A DNA stretch of 64,000 nucleotides from Blastococcus fimeti (GCA_900102115.1 FNAW01000004.1:186001-250000), one strand, 5' to 3'; counted from the first letter of the stretch, positions 26,491-34,609 are shown. Notes: generated from the sequence alone by a model not told the origin. A program made the numbers and translations.

Positions 26491-28313
26491 CCGACTCGGT
26501 ACCGACGGGAGAGGACTGGCGCGGCGTCGCGACCGAGGACACCGACGACCTGCCTCCGGGTGCGGGGATCTTCCTGCGCGACCGGTCGCGGCGGCTGCTC
26601 GGCGAGCTGCTGCGCCCGCACCGGCGGTCGCTGTGGTGGCTGCTGGCGACCGTCGTCGCGCAGAACGTCGCCTGGCTCGCCGGCCCGCTGCTGATCGGCG
26701 TGGGCATCGACGTCGCGGTGCCGGCGCTGGTCGACGGCGACGCGGGGCCGCTGGTGTGGATCACCCTGGCGATGGTCGGAGCGGCGGCGCTGGACACCGG
26801 GCTGCGGTTCCTGTTCCTCACCGGCTCCGGCCGGGTGGGCCAGGCGGTGCTGCTGACCCTGCGCCGGCGGGTGTTCACCCACGTCCAGGTGCTGCCGCTG
26901 TCCTTCCACGAGCGGTACACCTCGGGCCGCACGATCAGCCGGCTGACCAGCGACGTCGAGGCGCTCGCCGAGCTGCTCGACGAGGGCCTGGACGGGCTGA
27001 TCACGGCGCTGTTCAGCGTGCTCGGCATCGGCATCGTGCTGGTGGTGCTCGACCCGCCGCTGGGGCTCACCGCGCTGCTCGGCTTCCCGGCACTGTTCTG
27101 GGTGGCCCGCTGGTTCCAGCGCAACTCCACCGCGGCCTACCGGCGCACCCGCGAGACCATCGCCGCGCTGATCGTCCAGTTCACCGAGACCTTCGGCGGC
27201 ATCCGCGCGGTGCAGGCGTTCCGGCGTGAACCGCGCAACGACGAGCTCTACGCCGCCCTCAACGAGGACAACCGGCAAGCGCACGACCGGGCGTTCTGGC
27301 TGATCGCCGTCTTCGTCCCGGCCGTGGTCCTGATCGGCAACCTGGTCACCGTGGCCGTGCTCGGCTACGGCGCGCTGCGGGTCATGGACGGCGCGCTGGC
27401 CGTCGGGACGCTGGTGTCCTTCCTGCTCTACCTGCGGCGGTTCTTCGACCCGCTGCAGGACATCGCGATGTTCTACAACAGCTACCAGTCGGCGACCGCC
27501 GCGCTGGAGAAGCTCTCCGGCGTGCTCGAGGAGCGGCCCACCGTCCCCGAGCCCACCGACCCCGTGCCGCTGCCGGCCGCGGCCGGTGAGCTGGTGTTCG
27601 ACGACGTCCGGTTCGGCTACACCGGGACGACCGTGCTGCCCGGGCTGCAGCTCACCCTGCCCCCCGGCGAGACGGTCGCGCTGGTGGGCACCACGGGCGC
27701 GGGCAAGTCCACCCTGGCCCGCCTCGCGGCACGGTTCTACGACCCGGTCGAGGGCGAGGTGCGGCTGGACGGCGTGCCGCTGCACCGGTTGAGCGACGCC
27801 GACCTGCGGCGGGCCGTCGTGATGGTGACCCAGGAGAGCTTCCTGTTCTCCGGCACCGTCGCGGACAACATCGCCTTCGGCCGGCCGGGTGCCGACCGCG
27901 CGCAGATCGAGGACGCCGCCCGCGCGATCGGTGCGCACGCGTTCATCACCGCCCTGCCCGACGGCTACGACACCGAGGTGGACAAGCGCGGCGGGCGCCT
28001 GTCGGCCGGGCAGCGGCAGCTGGTCGGCTTCGCCCGCGCCTTCCTCGCCGATCCGGCGGTGCTCATCCTCGACGAGGCGACCAGCTCCCTCGACGTCCCC
28101 AGCGAGCGCCTGGTGCAGCACGCGCTGCGCACGCTGCTGGCCGACCGGACCGCGCTGATCATCGCCCACCGGCTCTCCACGGTGGAGATCGCCGACCGGG
28201 TGCTGGTCATGGAGGGCGGCCGGATCGTCGAGGACGGCTCCCCCGCCGAGCTCGTGGCCGGCACCGGGCGTTTCGCCGCGCTGCACCAGGCCTGGGCGGA
28301 CAGTCTGGTCTGA
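26487..28313 (+). CDS. ABC exporter subunit B (fused permease-ATPase, catalytic half)
   Basis: The partner half-transporter, 608 residues: a hydrophilic N-terminal extension of about 40 residues, six membrane helices (about 50-340) and an ATPase domain with Walker A VGTTGAGKSTLARL, signature GRLSAGQRQLVGFARA, Walker B AVLILDEATSSLD with canonical Glu, and H-loop IIAHRLSTVEIAD. It should supply the Walker A/B of the competent ATP site, completed by the LSGGQ of subunit A. GTG 26487 lies in a GTGA overlap with the upstream stop; an earlier ATG in frame at 26127 falls within subunit A and is rejected. Confidence 0.9.
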   Translation: MTDSVPTGEDWRGVATEDTDDLPPGAGIFLRDRSRRLLGELLRPHRRSLWWLLATVVAQNVAWLAGPLLIGVGIDVAVPALVDGDAGPLVWITLAMVGAAALDTGLRFLFLTGSGRVGQAVLLTLRRRVFTHVQVLPLSFHERYTSGRTISRLTSDVEALAELLDEGLDGLITALFSVLGIGIVLVVLDPPLGLTALLGFPALFWVARWFQRNSTAAYRRTRETIAALIVQFTETFGGIRAVQAFRREPRNDELYAALNEDNRQAHDRAFWLIAVFVPAVVLIGNLVTVAVLGYGALRVMDGALAVGTLVSFLLYLRRFFDPLQDIAMFYNSYQSATAALEKLSGVLEERPTVPEPTDPVPLPAAAGELVFDDVRFGYTGTTVLPGLQLTLPPGETVALVGTTGAGKSTLARLAARFYDPVEGEVRLDGVPLHRLSDADLRRAVVMVTQESFLFSGTVADNIAFGRPGADRAQIEDAARAIGAHAFITALPDGYDTEVDKRGGRLSAGQRQLVGFARAFLADPAVLILDEATSSLDVPSERLVQHALRTLLADRTALIIAHRLSTVEIADRVLVMEGGRIVEDGSPAELVAGTGRFAALHQAWADSLV

Positions 28314-28349
28314 GCGGAACAGCGCTGCCGGATGCGTCGTTGACCGGGC

Positions 28350-28823
28350 ATGACTGCTTCGGTGTCGATGCCGCTCGGCGGCGTCCAGGTCGGTTCCTAC
28401 GACTCCTACGACCGGGCCCAGGCTGCCGTCGACCACCTCTCCGACGAGAAGTTCCCCGTCGAGAACGTGACGATCATCGGCTCGGACCTGCGCCAGGTCG
28501 AGCGCGTGCTCGGCCGGATGACCACCGGCCGCGCCATCGCCGCCGGGGCTGCGGGCGGTGCCTGGTGGGGTCTGTTCGTCGGCCTGCTGCTCGGCATCTT
28601 CTCCGAGGACGGCGCCGGCTGGATCGGCGCGGTCCTCACCGGGTTGCTCGTCGGGCTGGTCTTCGGTGCCCTGTTCGGCTGGATGGGCTACGCCGCCACC
28701 CAGGGCAAGCGCGACTTCACCAGCACGAGCACGATCGTCGCCGGCCGCTACGACGTCATGTGCGCCCCGGCGCACGCCGAGCAGGCCCGCGAGATCCTGG
28801 CGCGCTTCGCCCTGCGCTTCTAG
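28350..28823 (+). CDS. general stress protein 17M-like membrane protein
   Basis: A protein of 157 residues with an N-terminal GSP17M/YflT-like fold (VGSYDSYDRAQAAVDHLSDE and FPVENVTIIGSDLRQVERV), then two Gly-rich hydrophobic segments (about 60-82 and 86-112) in the style of glycine-zipper hairpins, and a C-terminal strand-helix YDVMCAPAHAEQAREIL. Related actinobacterial proteins are annotated as general stress or magnesium-transporter-accessory proteins without proven function. The Gly-zipper hairpin suggests membrane insertion. It stands alone downstream of the ABC exporter and ends 10 bases before the convergent TrmH gene. Confidence 0.75.
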   Translation: MTASVSMPLGGVQVGSYDSYDRAQAAVDHLSDEKFPVENVTIIGSDLRQVERVLGRMTTGRAIAAGAAGGAWWGLFVGLLLGIFSEDGAGWIGAVLTGLLVGLVFGALFGWMGYAATQGKRDFTSTSTIVAGRYDVMCAPAHAEQAREILARFALRF

Positions 28824-28833
28824 CCGGCAGCAC

Positions 28834-29640
28834 CTAGCGAAGCGTCGCGAAGGCGACGGCCGCTGCGGCGGCCACCCCGAGCGAGTCCACCCCGGAGCGC
28901 ATCGGGATGCGGGCGCGCACCCGGGCGGCCTGCTGCGCCTCCGGGGTGAGGCCGGGGCCTTCCGCGCCGAGCAGCACCGCCGTGCGCGGGTGCGCGCGCG
29001 GATCCACCTCGTCGAGGTCGACCGCGTCAGCCGCCGGGGTCAGCGCCACCGTGAGGTACCCGGCGTCGTGCAGCCGGTCTAGGCCGGCCGGCCAGTCCGG
29101 CAGCACGGCGAACGGCAGCGTCAGCACGTGGCCCATCGAGACCCGGACCGAGCGCCGGTAGAGCGGATCGGCGCAGCGCGGGTCCAGCAGCACCCCCTCG
29201 ACGCCGAGCGCGACGGCCGACCGGGCGATCGAGCCGAGGTTCTCGTGGTCGTTGAGCCCCTCGAGGACGGCGAGCCGGCGGGGCGCCGCCGGGTCCGGGC
29301 CGGCCAGCAGCTGCCCCAGGTCCGCCGGGGGCAGCCGGTCGGCCGCCGCCAGGGCTCCGCGGGTCAGCCGGAAACCGATGACCTCCGAGACCACCCACTT
29401 GTCGGCGACGTAGACCGTCACGTCGTCGCCGAGCCCGAGGTCCTCCACCCGGCCGGCCACCCCGAACACCGACCGCACCGGATAGGGCGAGAGCAGCAGC
29501 CGCTCGATCGCCGCCGTGCCCTCCACGATCACCGGTGAGACGCCGCGGGGCGCCCCGGCCGGGCGGTCCCCCGCCTTGAGGTCGCGGTAGTCGGCCACCC
29601 GCGGGTCGTCGGGATCGGTGATGACGACGGGTTCGGGCAC
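28834..29640 (-). CDS. TrmH/SpoU-family RNA 2'-O-methyltransferase
   Basis: A protein of 268 residues with an L30e-like N-terminal RNA-binding domain (about 1-95) and a SPOUT knot domain. The three SpoU motifs are visible: GLNDHENLGSIARSAVALGV (Asn/Arg for catalysis), AVLLGAEGPGLTPEA (SAM loop) and IPMRSGVDSLGVAAAAAV (knot). The target may be rRNA or tRNA ribose; the family does not tell. GTG 29640 is the chosen start. An upstream in-frame ATG would run through the operator region of the neighbouring ABC operon and is rejected. Matches the place and orientation of Rv0881. Confidence 0.88.
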   Translation of the reverse strand: MPEPVVITDPDDPRVADYRDLKAGDRPAGAPRGVSPVIVEGTAAIERLLLSPYPVRSVFGVAGRVEDLGLGDDVTVYVADKWVVSEVIGFRLTRGALAAADRLPPADLGQLLAGPDPAAPRRLAVLEGLNDHENLGSIARSAVALGVEGVLLDPRCADPLYRRSVRVSMGHVLTLPFAVLPDWPAGLDRLHDAGYLTVALTPAADAVDLDEVDPRAHPRTAVLLGAEGPGLTPEAQQAARVRARIPMRSGVDSLGVAAAAAVAFATLR

Positions 29641-29674
29641 GGGGGCGATCGTGCCCCATTGACGGTTCCGGGTT

Positions 29675-29711
29675 AACTCACCTAGCGTTGAGTTCATCAG
29701 CCGTTGAGTTC
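29675..29711 (+). promoter_or_regulatory. triple AACTCA/TGAGTT operator of the TetR-regulated ABC operon
   Basis: Upstream of the ABC ATPase gene the hexamer TGAGTT occurs at 29689-29694 and 29705-29710, and as its reverse AACTCA at 29675-29680. The two direct copies are embedded in a 10-base repeat CGTTGAGTTC with a 16-base period. The first two form an inverted repeat with an 8-base spacer, the size expected for a TetR dimer site. The AT-rich composition stands out. A TetR gene is third in the operon, so autorepression is likely but inferred. Confidence 0.6.
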
Positions 29712-29723
29712 TGAGGAGCTGCC

Positions 29724-30443
29724 ATGGACGCCGTCGTCGTCCGGGACCTCGTCGTCGAGCGCGGCCGGCGCCGCGTCCTGCACGGGCTGGGGTTCTCCGT
29801 CCCACCCGGCCAGGTGACCGGCCTGCTGGGGCCGAGCGGGAGCGGGAAGAGCACGCTCATGCGCGCCCTCGTCGGCGTGCAGCGGGTCCGCTCCGGGGAG
29901 GTGACCGTCCTCGGGGAGCCGGCCGGCTCACCCGGGCTGCGCCGCCGGGTCGGCTACGTCACGCAGGCGCCCAGCGTCTACGCCGACCTGACCGTGCGGG
30001 AGAACGCCCGCTACTTCGCCGCCCTGTACGGCCGCGGCGCGCGCGAGGCCGACGCCGCGGTGGCCGACGTGGGACTCGCCGACGCCGCGCACCAGCTCGT
30101 CGACGACCTCTCCGGCGGCCAGCGCGGCCGGGCCTCGCTGGCCTGCGCGCTGGTCGGGGAGCCCGAGCTCCTGGTCCTGGACGAGCCCACCGTCGGGCTG
30201 GACCCGGTGCTGCGCGCCGAGCTGTGGGCGCGGTTCGCCGCACTGGCCGCCGCCGGCACGACCCTCGTCGTCTCCAGCCACGTGATGGACGAGGCCGGCC
30301 GCTGCGACCGGCTGCTCCTGCTGCGCGACGGCGACCTGCTCGCCGACACCACCCCCGCCCGGCTGCGCGCCGACGGCGGTTCGCCGGACCTGGAGGAGGC
30401 CTTCCTCACCCTCGTCCGGGCCTCGGAAGGGGTGCCGGCATGA
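29724..30443 (+). CDS. ABC transporter ATP-binding protein (drug-efflux type)
   Basis: A stand-alone ATPase of 239 residues with Walker A GPSGSGKSTLM, Q-loop GYVTQAPSVYADLTVREN, signature DDLSGGQRGRASLACAL, Walker B LLVLDEPTVGLDPV and H-loop VVSSHVMDEAGRCD. The YVTQ...YADLTVREN pattern is typical of CcmA/DrrA-like two-component exporters. TGAGGAGCTGCC before ATG 29724 supplies the ribosome-binding site. The permease start overlaps its stop (ATGA). First gene of a three-gene operon: ATPase, permease, TetR regulator. Confidence 0.92.
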   Translation: MDAVVVRDLVVERGRRRVLHGLGFSVPPGQVTGLLGPSGSGKSTLMRALVGVQRVRSGEVTVLGEPAGSPGLRRRVGYVTQAPSVYADLTVRENARYFAALYGRGAREADAAVADVGLADAAHQLVDDLSGGQRGRASLACALVGEPELLVLDEPTVGLDPVLRAELWARFAALAAAGTTLVVSSHVMDEAGRCDRLLLLRDGDLLADTTPARLRADGGSPDLEEAFLTLVRASEGVPA

Positions 30444-31183
30444 CCGCCGCCACCGCCGGCCGGGTGCTGCGCCAGCTGCGGCACGACCCCCGCACGATCG
30501 CCATGATGCTGCTGGTCCCGAGCCTGCTGCTGGGGCTGCTGTACCTGCTGTGGGAGGACCTGCCCACCCCACCCGGGCAGGTGGCCGTCTTCGACCGGGT
30601 CGGGCTGACCATGCTGGGGATCTTCCCGTTCGTGGTGATGTTCCTGGTGACCAGCATCGCGATGCTGCGGGAGCGCACCTCCGGCACCCTCGAGCGGCTG
30701 CTCACCACGCCGCTGTCCCGACCGTCCCTGCTGCTGGGATACGGCACCGCCTTCGGCCTCGCCGCCGCGCTCCAGGCCGTGGTCACCGTCGCGGTGGCGA
30801 CGACGCTCTACGACCTCTCGGTCGCCGGGTCGCTCGTGCTCGTCGTCCTCATCGCGGTCGTGGACGCGATCCTGGGCGTGGCCCTCGGGCTGCTCGCCAG
30901 CGCCTTCGCCCGCAGCGAGTTCCAGGCGGTGCAGTTCATGCCGGTGATCGTGCTGCCGCAGTTCTTCCTCTGCGGCCTGCTGGCGCCCCGGGAGCAGATG
31001 GCCGGGTGGCTGCAGGCGGTCAGCGACGTCCTGCCGCTGACCTACGCCGTCGACGCCCTGCAGGAGGTGGGACGCTCCTCGGAGCCGACCGGCAGGATGT
31101 GGCTGGACCTCGCCGTCGTGGCCGGCGCGGCCGTGCTCGCCCTGGCCCTGGCGGCCGGCACCCTGCGGAGGAGGACCAGCTGA
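30440..31183 (+). CDS. ABC-2 type permease (drug-efflux type)
   Basis: A six-helix membrane protein of 247 residues, the usual size of DrrB/ABC-2 permeases. After the first helix (about 20-40) and second (about 55-80) comes the cytoplasmic coupling segment RERTSGTLERLLTTPLSRPSL-like loop, conserved in ABC-2 exporters, then four more helices and a final Arg-rich tail. ATG 30440 overlaps the ATPase stop. Its own stop TGA (31181-31183) overlaps the apparent CTG start of the TetR gene. The substrate is unknown, and drug export is the usual role in this family. Confidence 0.9.
   Translation: MTAATAGRVLRQLRHDPRTIAMMLLVPSLLLGLLYLLWEDLPTPPGQVAVFDRVGLTMLGIFPFVVMFLVTSIAMLRERTSGTLERLLTTPLSRPSLLLGYGTAFGLAAALQAVVTVAVATTLYDLSVAGSLVLVVLIAVVDAILGVALGLLASAFARSEFQAVQFMPVIVLPQFFLCGLLAPREQMAGWLQAVSDVLPLTYAVDALQEVGRSSEPTGRMWLDLAVVAGAAVLALALAAGTLRRRTS
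31167..31174 (+). promoter_or_regulatory. ribosome-binding site for the CTG-initiated TetR gene
   Basis: GGAGGAGG ends five bases before CTG 31180-31182, which is ideal spacing. No ATG, GTG or TTG lies in the TetR frame between the upstream permease stop and the DNA-binding domain. Confidence 0.6.
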
Positions 31184-31806
31184 GCAGCGAGCCCCGCGGC
31201 GGCGGCACCCGGCGGCCGGGACGACGCCCGGGCAATCCCGGCACCCGGGAGTCGGTGCTCGCGGCTGCCCGGGCCGCGTTCGCCGAGCGCGGGTTCGACG
31301 GCGCGACGATCCGCGGCATCGCGACCGCCGCCGGGGTCGACCCGGCGCTGGTGCACCACTACTTCGGCAGCAAGGACCAGCTGTTCCTCGCCGCGGTGGA
31401 GGCCCCGGCCGATCCGGGCGACCTGCTGCCCGCGGTCCTCGCCGGCGGGCGCGACCAGCTCGGCGCCGGCGTCGTCCGCACGCTGCTCACCGTCTGGGAC
31501 GGCCCCGGCCAGGCCGCCGGCCTGGCCCTGGTGCGCTCGGCGATCGGCAACGAGTGGACCGCGCGACTGCTGCGCGAGTTCCTGGTGACCCAGGTGCTGC
31601 GCCGCGTCATCCGGTCGCTCGACCACCCGCCGGCCGAGGCCGAGCTGCGGGCGGCGCTGGCCGCCTCGCAGCTCGCCGGCCTGGTCGTCGGGCGCTACGT
31701 GCTGAAGATCGAGCCGCTGGCCTCGGCCGCACCCGAGTGGCTGGTCGCCGCCGTCGGCCCGACCGTGCAGCGCTACCTCACCGGCGAGGTGGCGCTGCCG
31801 GAGTGA
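31180..31806 (+). CDS. TetR-family transcriptional regulator (apparent CTG start)
   Basis: A regulator of about 208 residues with an N-terminal helix-turn-helix domain (RESVLAAARAAFAERGFDG, TIRGIATAAGVDPALVHHYF, GSKDQLF) and a C-terminal ligand/dimer domain of the TetR_C_17 type. No normal start codon precedes the HTH in this frame. CTG 31180 overlaps the permease TGA as CTGA and is preceded by GGAGGAGG, so CTG initiation is the simplest reading. A GTG further in (31252-ish) would cut into the first DNA-binding helix. It probably represses the ABC operon through the triple hexamer at 29675-29711. Confidence 0.83.
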   Translation: MSSEPRGGGTRRPGRRPGNPGTRESVLAAARAAFAERGFDGATIRGIATAAGVDPALVHHYFGSKDQLFLAAVEAPADPGDLLPAVLAGGRDQLGAGVVRTLLTVWDGPGQAAGLALVRSAIGNEWTARLLREFLVTQVLRRVIRSLDHPPAEAELRAALAASQLAGLVVGRYVLKIEPLASAAPEWLVAAVGPTVQRYLTGEVALPE

Positions 31807-31813
31807 CCCGGGG

Positions 31814-32650
31814 TCAGCGCCCGCGGGAGAGGCGGGCCAGCTGCCGGGCCTGGACGACCAGCCGGCCCTCGGAGTCCCAGATGGTGCAGTCCTCGTCGAT
31901 CCAGCCGCCGGCGATCTGGGTGGCGCGGGCCTCCGCGAGGCACCAGCCCGGCGCCGGCATCGCGCGGACCAGCACCTGCAGCTGCACGGTCGGCGCCCAG
32001 CCGCGCTGGCCGATCGCGAAGCCCAGCGGCGGCAGGACGTCGGAGAAGGTCAGCAGCCCCAACGGGTCGGCCGGCCGGCCGTCGACGAACCGGATCCAGG
32101 CGCGCAGCACCGGCTCGTCCGACGGCTCCCCCACCGTCCACCCGGCGGTCGCCGGGTCCAGCCGGCTGTCGACGTGCCGGCTCAGGCCCGGCCGCTTGCT
32201 CGGGTCGGGGTTGAGCCGGGCGGAGAGGTCCACGCACTCCTCCGGCGGCGGCATGTCGGGCATCCGCGAGGCGTCGTAGTCGGGCGCCTCGTCGCCGAGG
32301 GTGGCCGTGGTGGCCTGCACGACGATCGAGGGGCCGGCGCCGGAGCTGGCGAGGGTGACCACGGAGTGCGCGAGCGTGCGGCCGGCCGCCCCGGGGGTGA
32401 CCTCGAGCGTCGCCTCCCCCGCCGGCGTCGGGCGGATGTAGCTGGCCGCCACCGCGACCGGGTGCGGGTGCGGGCTCTCGGACACCGCGGCCCGGGCCGC
32501 CACCGAGAGCAGGTAACCGCCGTTGAGGATCCCGCCGCCGACCTGCCAGGTCTGGTCGAGATCGGCGAGGAGGGCCCCTCCCTCACCACGCCGCACGGCG
32601 GTCGCGGTGTCGAAGTCGTAGGTCGGCTGGTCGTCGTCAGTCAGCGGCAC
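31814..32650 (-). CDS. acyl-CoA thioesterase, double-hotdog family
   Basis: A protein of 278 residues in which two hotdog halves are joined in tandem. The first half has WQVGGGILNGGYLLSVAARA (hotdog helix with the conserved Asn-Gly-Gly) and SYIRPTPAGEATLEV; the second has RAWIRFVDGRPADPLGLL and PTVQLQVLVRAMPAPGW. TesB-like thioesterases of this shape hydrolyse acyl-CoAs in fatty-acid turnover. Start GTG 32650 has no strong ribosome-binding site and could be shifted. Divergent from the aldo/keto reductase gene with under 30 bases between starts. Confidence 0.82.
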   Translation of the reverse strand: MPLTDDDQPTYDFDTATAVRRGEGGALLADLDQTWQVGGGILNGGYLLSVAARAAVSESPHPHPVAVAASYIRPTPAGEATLEVTPGAAGRTLAHSVVTLASSGAGPSIVVQATTATLGDEAPDYDASRMPDMPPPEECVDLSARLNPDPSKRPGLSRHVDSRLDPATAGWTVGEPSDEPVLRAWIRFVDGRPADPLGLLTFSDVLPPLGFAIGQRGWAPTVQLQVLVRAMPAPGWCLAEARATQIAGGWIDEDCTIWDSEGRLVVQARQLARLSRGR

Positions 32651-32677
32651 GCATCACAGAGTGCCAGGGTGGTGACC

Positions 32678-33646
32678 ATGGAGTACAAGCACCTCGGTCG
32701 TAGCGGCCTCACGGTCTCCCGCCTCTGCCTCGGCACCATGAACTTCGGCTCGCGGACCGAGGAGTCCGCCTCGCACGAGATCATGGACCGGGCACTGGCC
32801 GAAGGCGTCAACTTCTTCGACACCGCCAACGTCTACGGCGGCGACGCCGGCAAGGGCCGCACCGAGGAGGTGGTCGGGAGCTGGTTCGCCCAGGGCGCGG
32901 AGCGGCGCGAGAAGACGGTGCTGGCGACCAAGGTCTACGGCAACATGAGCGACTGGCCCAACGACACGTTCCTCTCCGCCCGCAACATCGTGCGGGCGTG
33001 CGAGGCCTCGCTGCGCCGGCTGCAGACCGACTGGATCGACCTCTACCAGTTCCACCACGTCGACCTCCGCACGCCATGGGACGAGATCTGGCAGGCCTGC
33101 GAGACCCTGGTCGCCCAGGGCAAGGTGCTCTACGTCGGCTCCTCGAACCACGCCGCCTGGCAGATCGCCGCGGCGAACGAGGCCGCCGCCCGCCGGCACT
33201 TCCAGGGCCTGGTCAGCGAGCAGTCGCACTACAACCTGCTCACCAGGCACGTGGAGCTCGAGGTGCTGCCGGCCGCCCAGCACTACGGCGTCGGCATCAT
33301 CCCGTGGAGCCCGCTCGCCGGCGGGCTGCTGGCCGGCGTCCTGGAGAAGGCCGAGGAGGGGCGGCGGGCCGACGAGCGCACCCAGAAGCGGGTGGCGAAG
33401 CTGCGCCCCCAGCTCGAGCAGTACGAAACGTTCTGCCGCGAGATCGGGTCCGCGCCGGCCGACGTCGGCGTGGCCTGGCTGCTGCACCAGAAGGCGGTGA
33501 CCGCGCCGATCATCGGCCCGCGGACGATGGAGCAGTTCGAGGGCGCGCTCGCCGCGCTCCAGCTGACCCTGGACGCCGACCAGCTGGCCCGCCTGGACGA
33601 GATCTTCCCGGGCTACAAGGCCGCGCCGATGGAGTACGCCTGGTGA
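32678..33646 (+). CDS. aldo/keto reductase
   Basis: An NADPH-dependent carbonyl reductase of 322 residues with a TIM barrel. The catalytic tetrad positions are present: Asp in FFDTANVYGG, Tyr in the same strand, Lys in VLATKVYGNM and His in LYQFHHVD. Cofactor-binding segments PWSPLAGGLLAG and IIGPRTMEQFEGAL follow. The sequence is closest to the YajO/PdxI-like AKR12-type sugar or aldehyde reductases; the substrate is unknown. ATG 32678 fits family alignments. Its last 34 bases overlap thpR on the other strand. Confidence 0.9.
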   Translation: MEYKHLGRSGLTVSRLCLGTMNFGSRTEESASHEIMDRALAEGVNFFDTANVYGGDAGKGRTEEVVGSWFAQGAERREKTVLATKVYGNMSDWPNDTFLSARNIVRACEASLRRLQTDWIDLYQFHHVDLRTPWDEIWQACETLVAQGKVLYVGSSNHAAWQIAAANEAAARRHFQGLVSEQSHYNLLTRHVELEVLPAAQHYGVGIIPWSPLAGGLLAGVLEKAEEGRRADERTQKRVAKLRPQLEQYETFCREIGSAPADVGVAWLLHQKAVTAPIIGPRTMEQFEGALAALQLTLDADQLARLDEIFPGYKAAPMEYAW

Positions 33647-34179
33647 CGCTCGTACCTCGGCTCGGGGCCGAACCGGCTCTCCAGCAGTAGCACCTCGCCG
33701 ACCGGCCAGGCGGGCCCGCGGTAGCCCGCCAGCCGGTCGGTCAGCGTCCCGTCCGCCGGCTGCCGGGGGCGCCACCGCCCGAGGGTGAGGTGCGGGCGGA
33801 ACGGCCGGTCCTCCACCGTGAGCCCGAGCCCGCGCGCGACGTGCGCCAGCCGATCCGCGAGCGCGGCGAGCGGGGCGACGTCCCCGTCGAGCCCGGCCCA
33901 GGCGACGGACGGGCGGCGGGCGCCGCCGAACCGTCCGGCGCCCGCCAGCCGCAGCCGCATCAACGGCGTCGCCGCGACCGCGGGGGCCGCGCCGGCGGCG
34001 AGCGCGGGCAGCACCTCGCGGGGCACGGCGCCGAGGAACAGCAGCGTGAGGTGCCACCGCGCGGGCTCGGTCCAGCGGGGGGCGCCGGGCAGGTTGCGCA
34101 GCGGGTCGAGCGCCCGGAGCAGGTGCGCCCGAGCCGCCTCGGGCGGATCGACGGCGAAGAACAGCCGGGCGGGGGTCAG
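33613..34179 (-). CDS. thpR: RNA 2',3'-cyclic phosphodiesterase (ThpR/LigT, apparent CTG start)
   Basis: A 2H-phosphoesterase of about 188 residues with both HxTx motifs, HLTLLFLG and HLTLGRW, in two pseudo-repeats. The family opens cyclic phosphates on RNA ends and was first described as an RNA ligase in vitro. The conserved N-terminus ARLFFAVDPP starts only three codons after CTG 34179, which overlaps the TGA of the upstream gene as CTGA. No ATG, GTG or TTG is available before it in frame, so initiation is either at CTG or by re-initiation after the upstream gene. The C-terminus overlaps the aldo/keto reductase gene by 34 bases. Confidence 0.82.
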   Translation of the reverse strand: MTPARLFFAVDPPEAARAHLLRALDPLRNLPGAPRWTEPARWHLTLLFLGAVPREVLPALAAGAAPAVAATPLMRLRLAGAGRFGGARRPSVAWAGLDGDVAPLAALADRLAHVARGLGLTVEDRPFRPHLTLGRWRPRQPADGTLTDRLAGYRGPAWPVGEVLLLESRFGPEPRYERHQAYSIGAAL

Positions 34180-34562
34180 TCCTGCACCGCCAGGCCGGCC
34201 GCCTCCAGCGCCGCGACGAGCCGGACCCGCTCCGCGTCGCGGCTGCGCCCGGGCGGTTCGGTGGCCAGCGCGTGCGGGACGCCGAGCATGCCGGCCGCCT
34301 CGGTCAGCACGTCGTCGCAGGCCGCCTGCAGGGCCCGTCGGCGTGCCATCGGCGCGCCCGCCGGGACCAGCGCCAGCTGCCGGCGGAGCCGGCGGACGTC
34401 GGCGGCGACCGCCTGCAGCGGCCGCCGGTCCAGGGGTGGCAGCCGGCGGGCCCGGCGCCGGGCGGCCCGTTCGGCGAGCCATCGCTCGGCCGGGCCGAAC
34501 CCGACCACGACGGCGCACAGCGCGGCGAACGGTAGTCCCAGGAGGACGAGCGAGCCGGTCAT
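34176..34562 (-). CDS. membrane-anchored protein of unknown function
   Basis: A protein of 128 residues that I do not recognise. It opens with one hydrophobic segment (about 4-22, LVLLGLPFAALCAVVVGFG), followed by a strongly basic stretch ERAARRRARRLPPLDRR, which predicts an inside-facing C-terminal domain of about 85 residues, mostly helical. GGAGACGCC precedes ATG 34562. It is translationally linked to thpR through a CTGA overlap and lies 47 bases downstream of the MFS gene. Its codon use matches its neighbours, so it looks like a genuine gene. Confidence 0.7.
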   Translation of the reverse strand: MTGSLVLLGLPFAALCAVVVGFGPAERWLAERAARRRARRLPPLDRRPLQAVAADVRRLRRQLALVPAGAPMARRRALQAACDDVLTEAAGMLGVPHALATEPPGRSRDAERVRLVAALEAAGLAVQD

Positions 34563-34609
34563 GGCGTCTCCGGACCGAGTCGGGCGGACGACCGAACCGT
34601 ACCCGCGGA

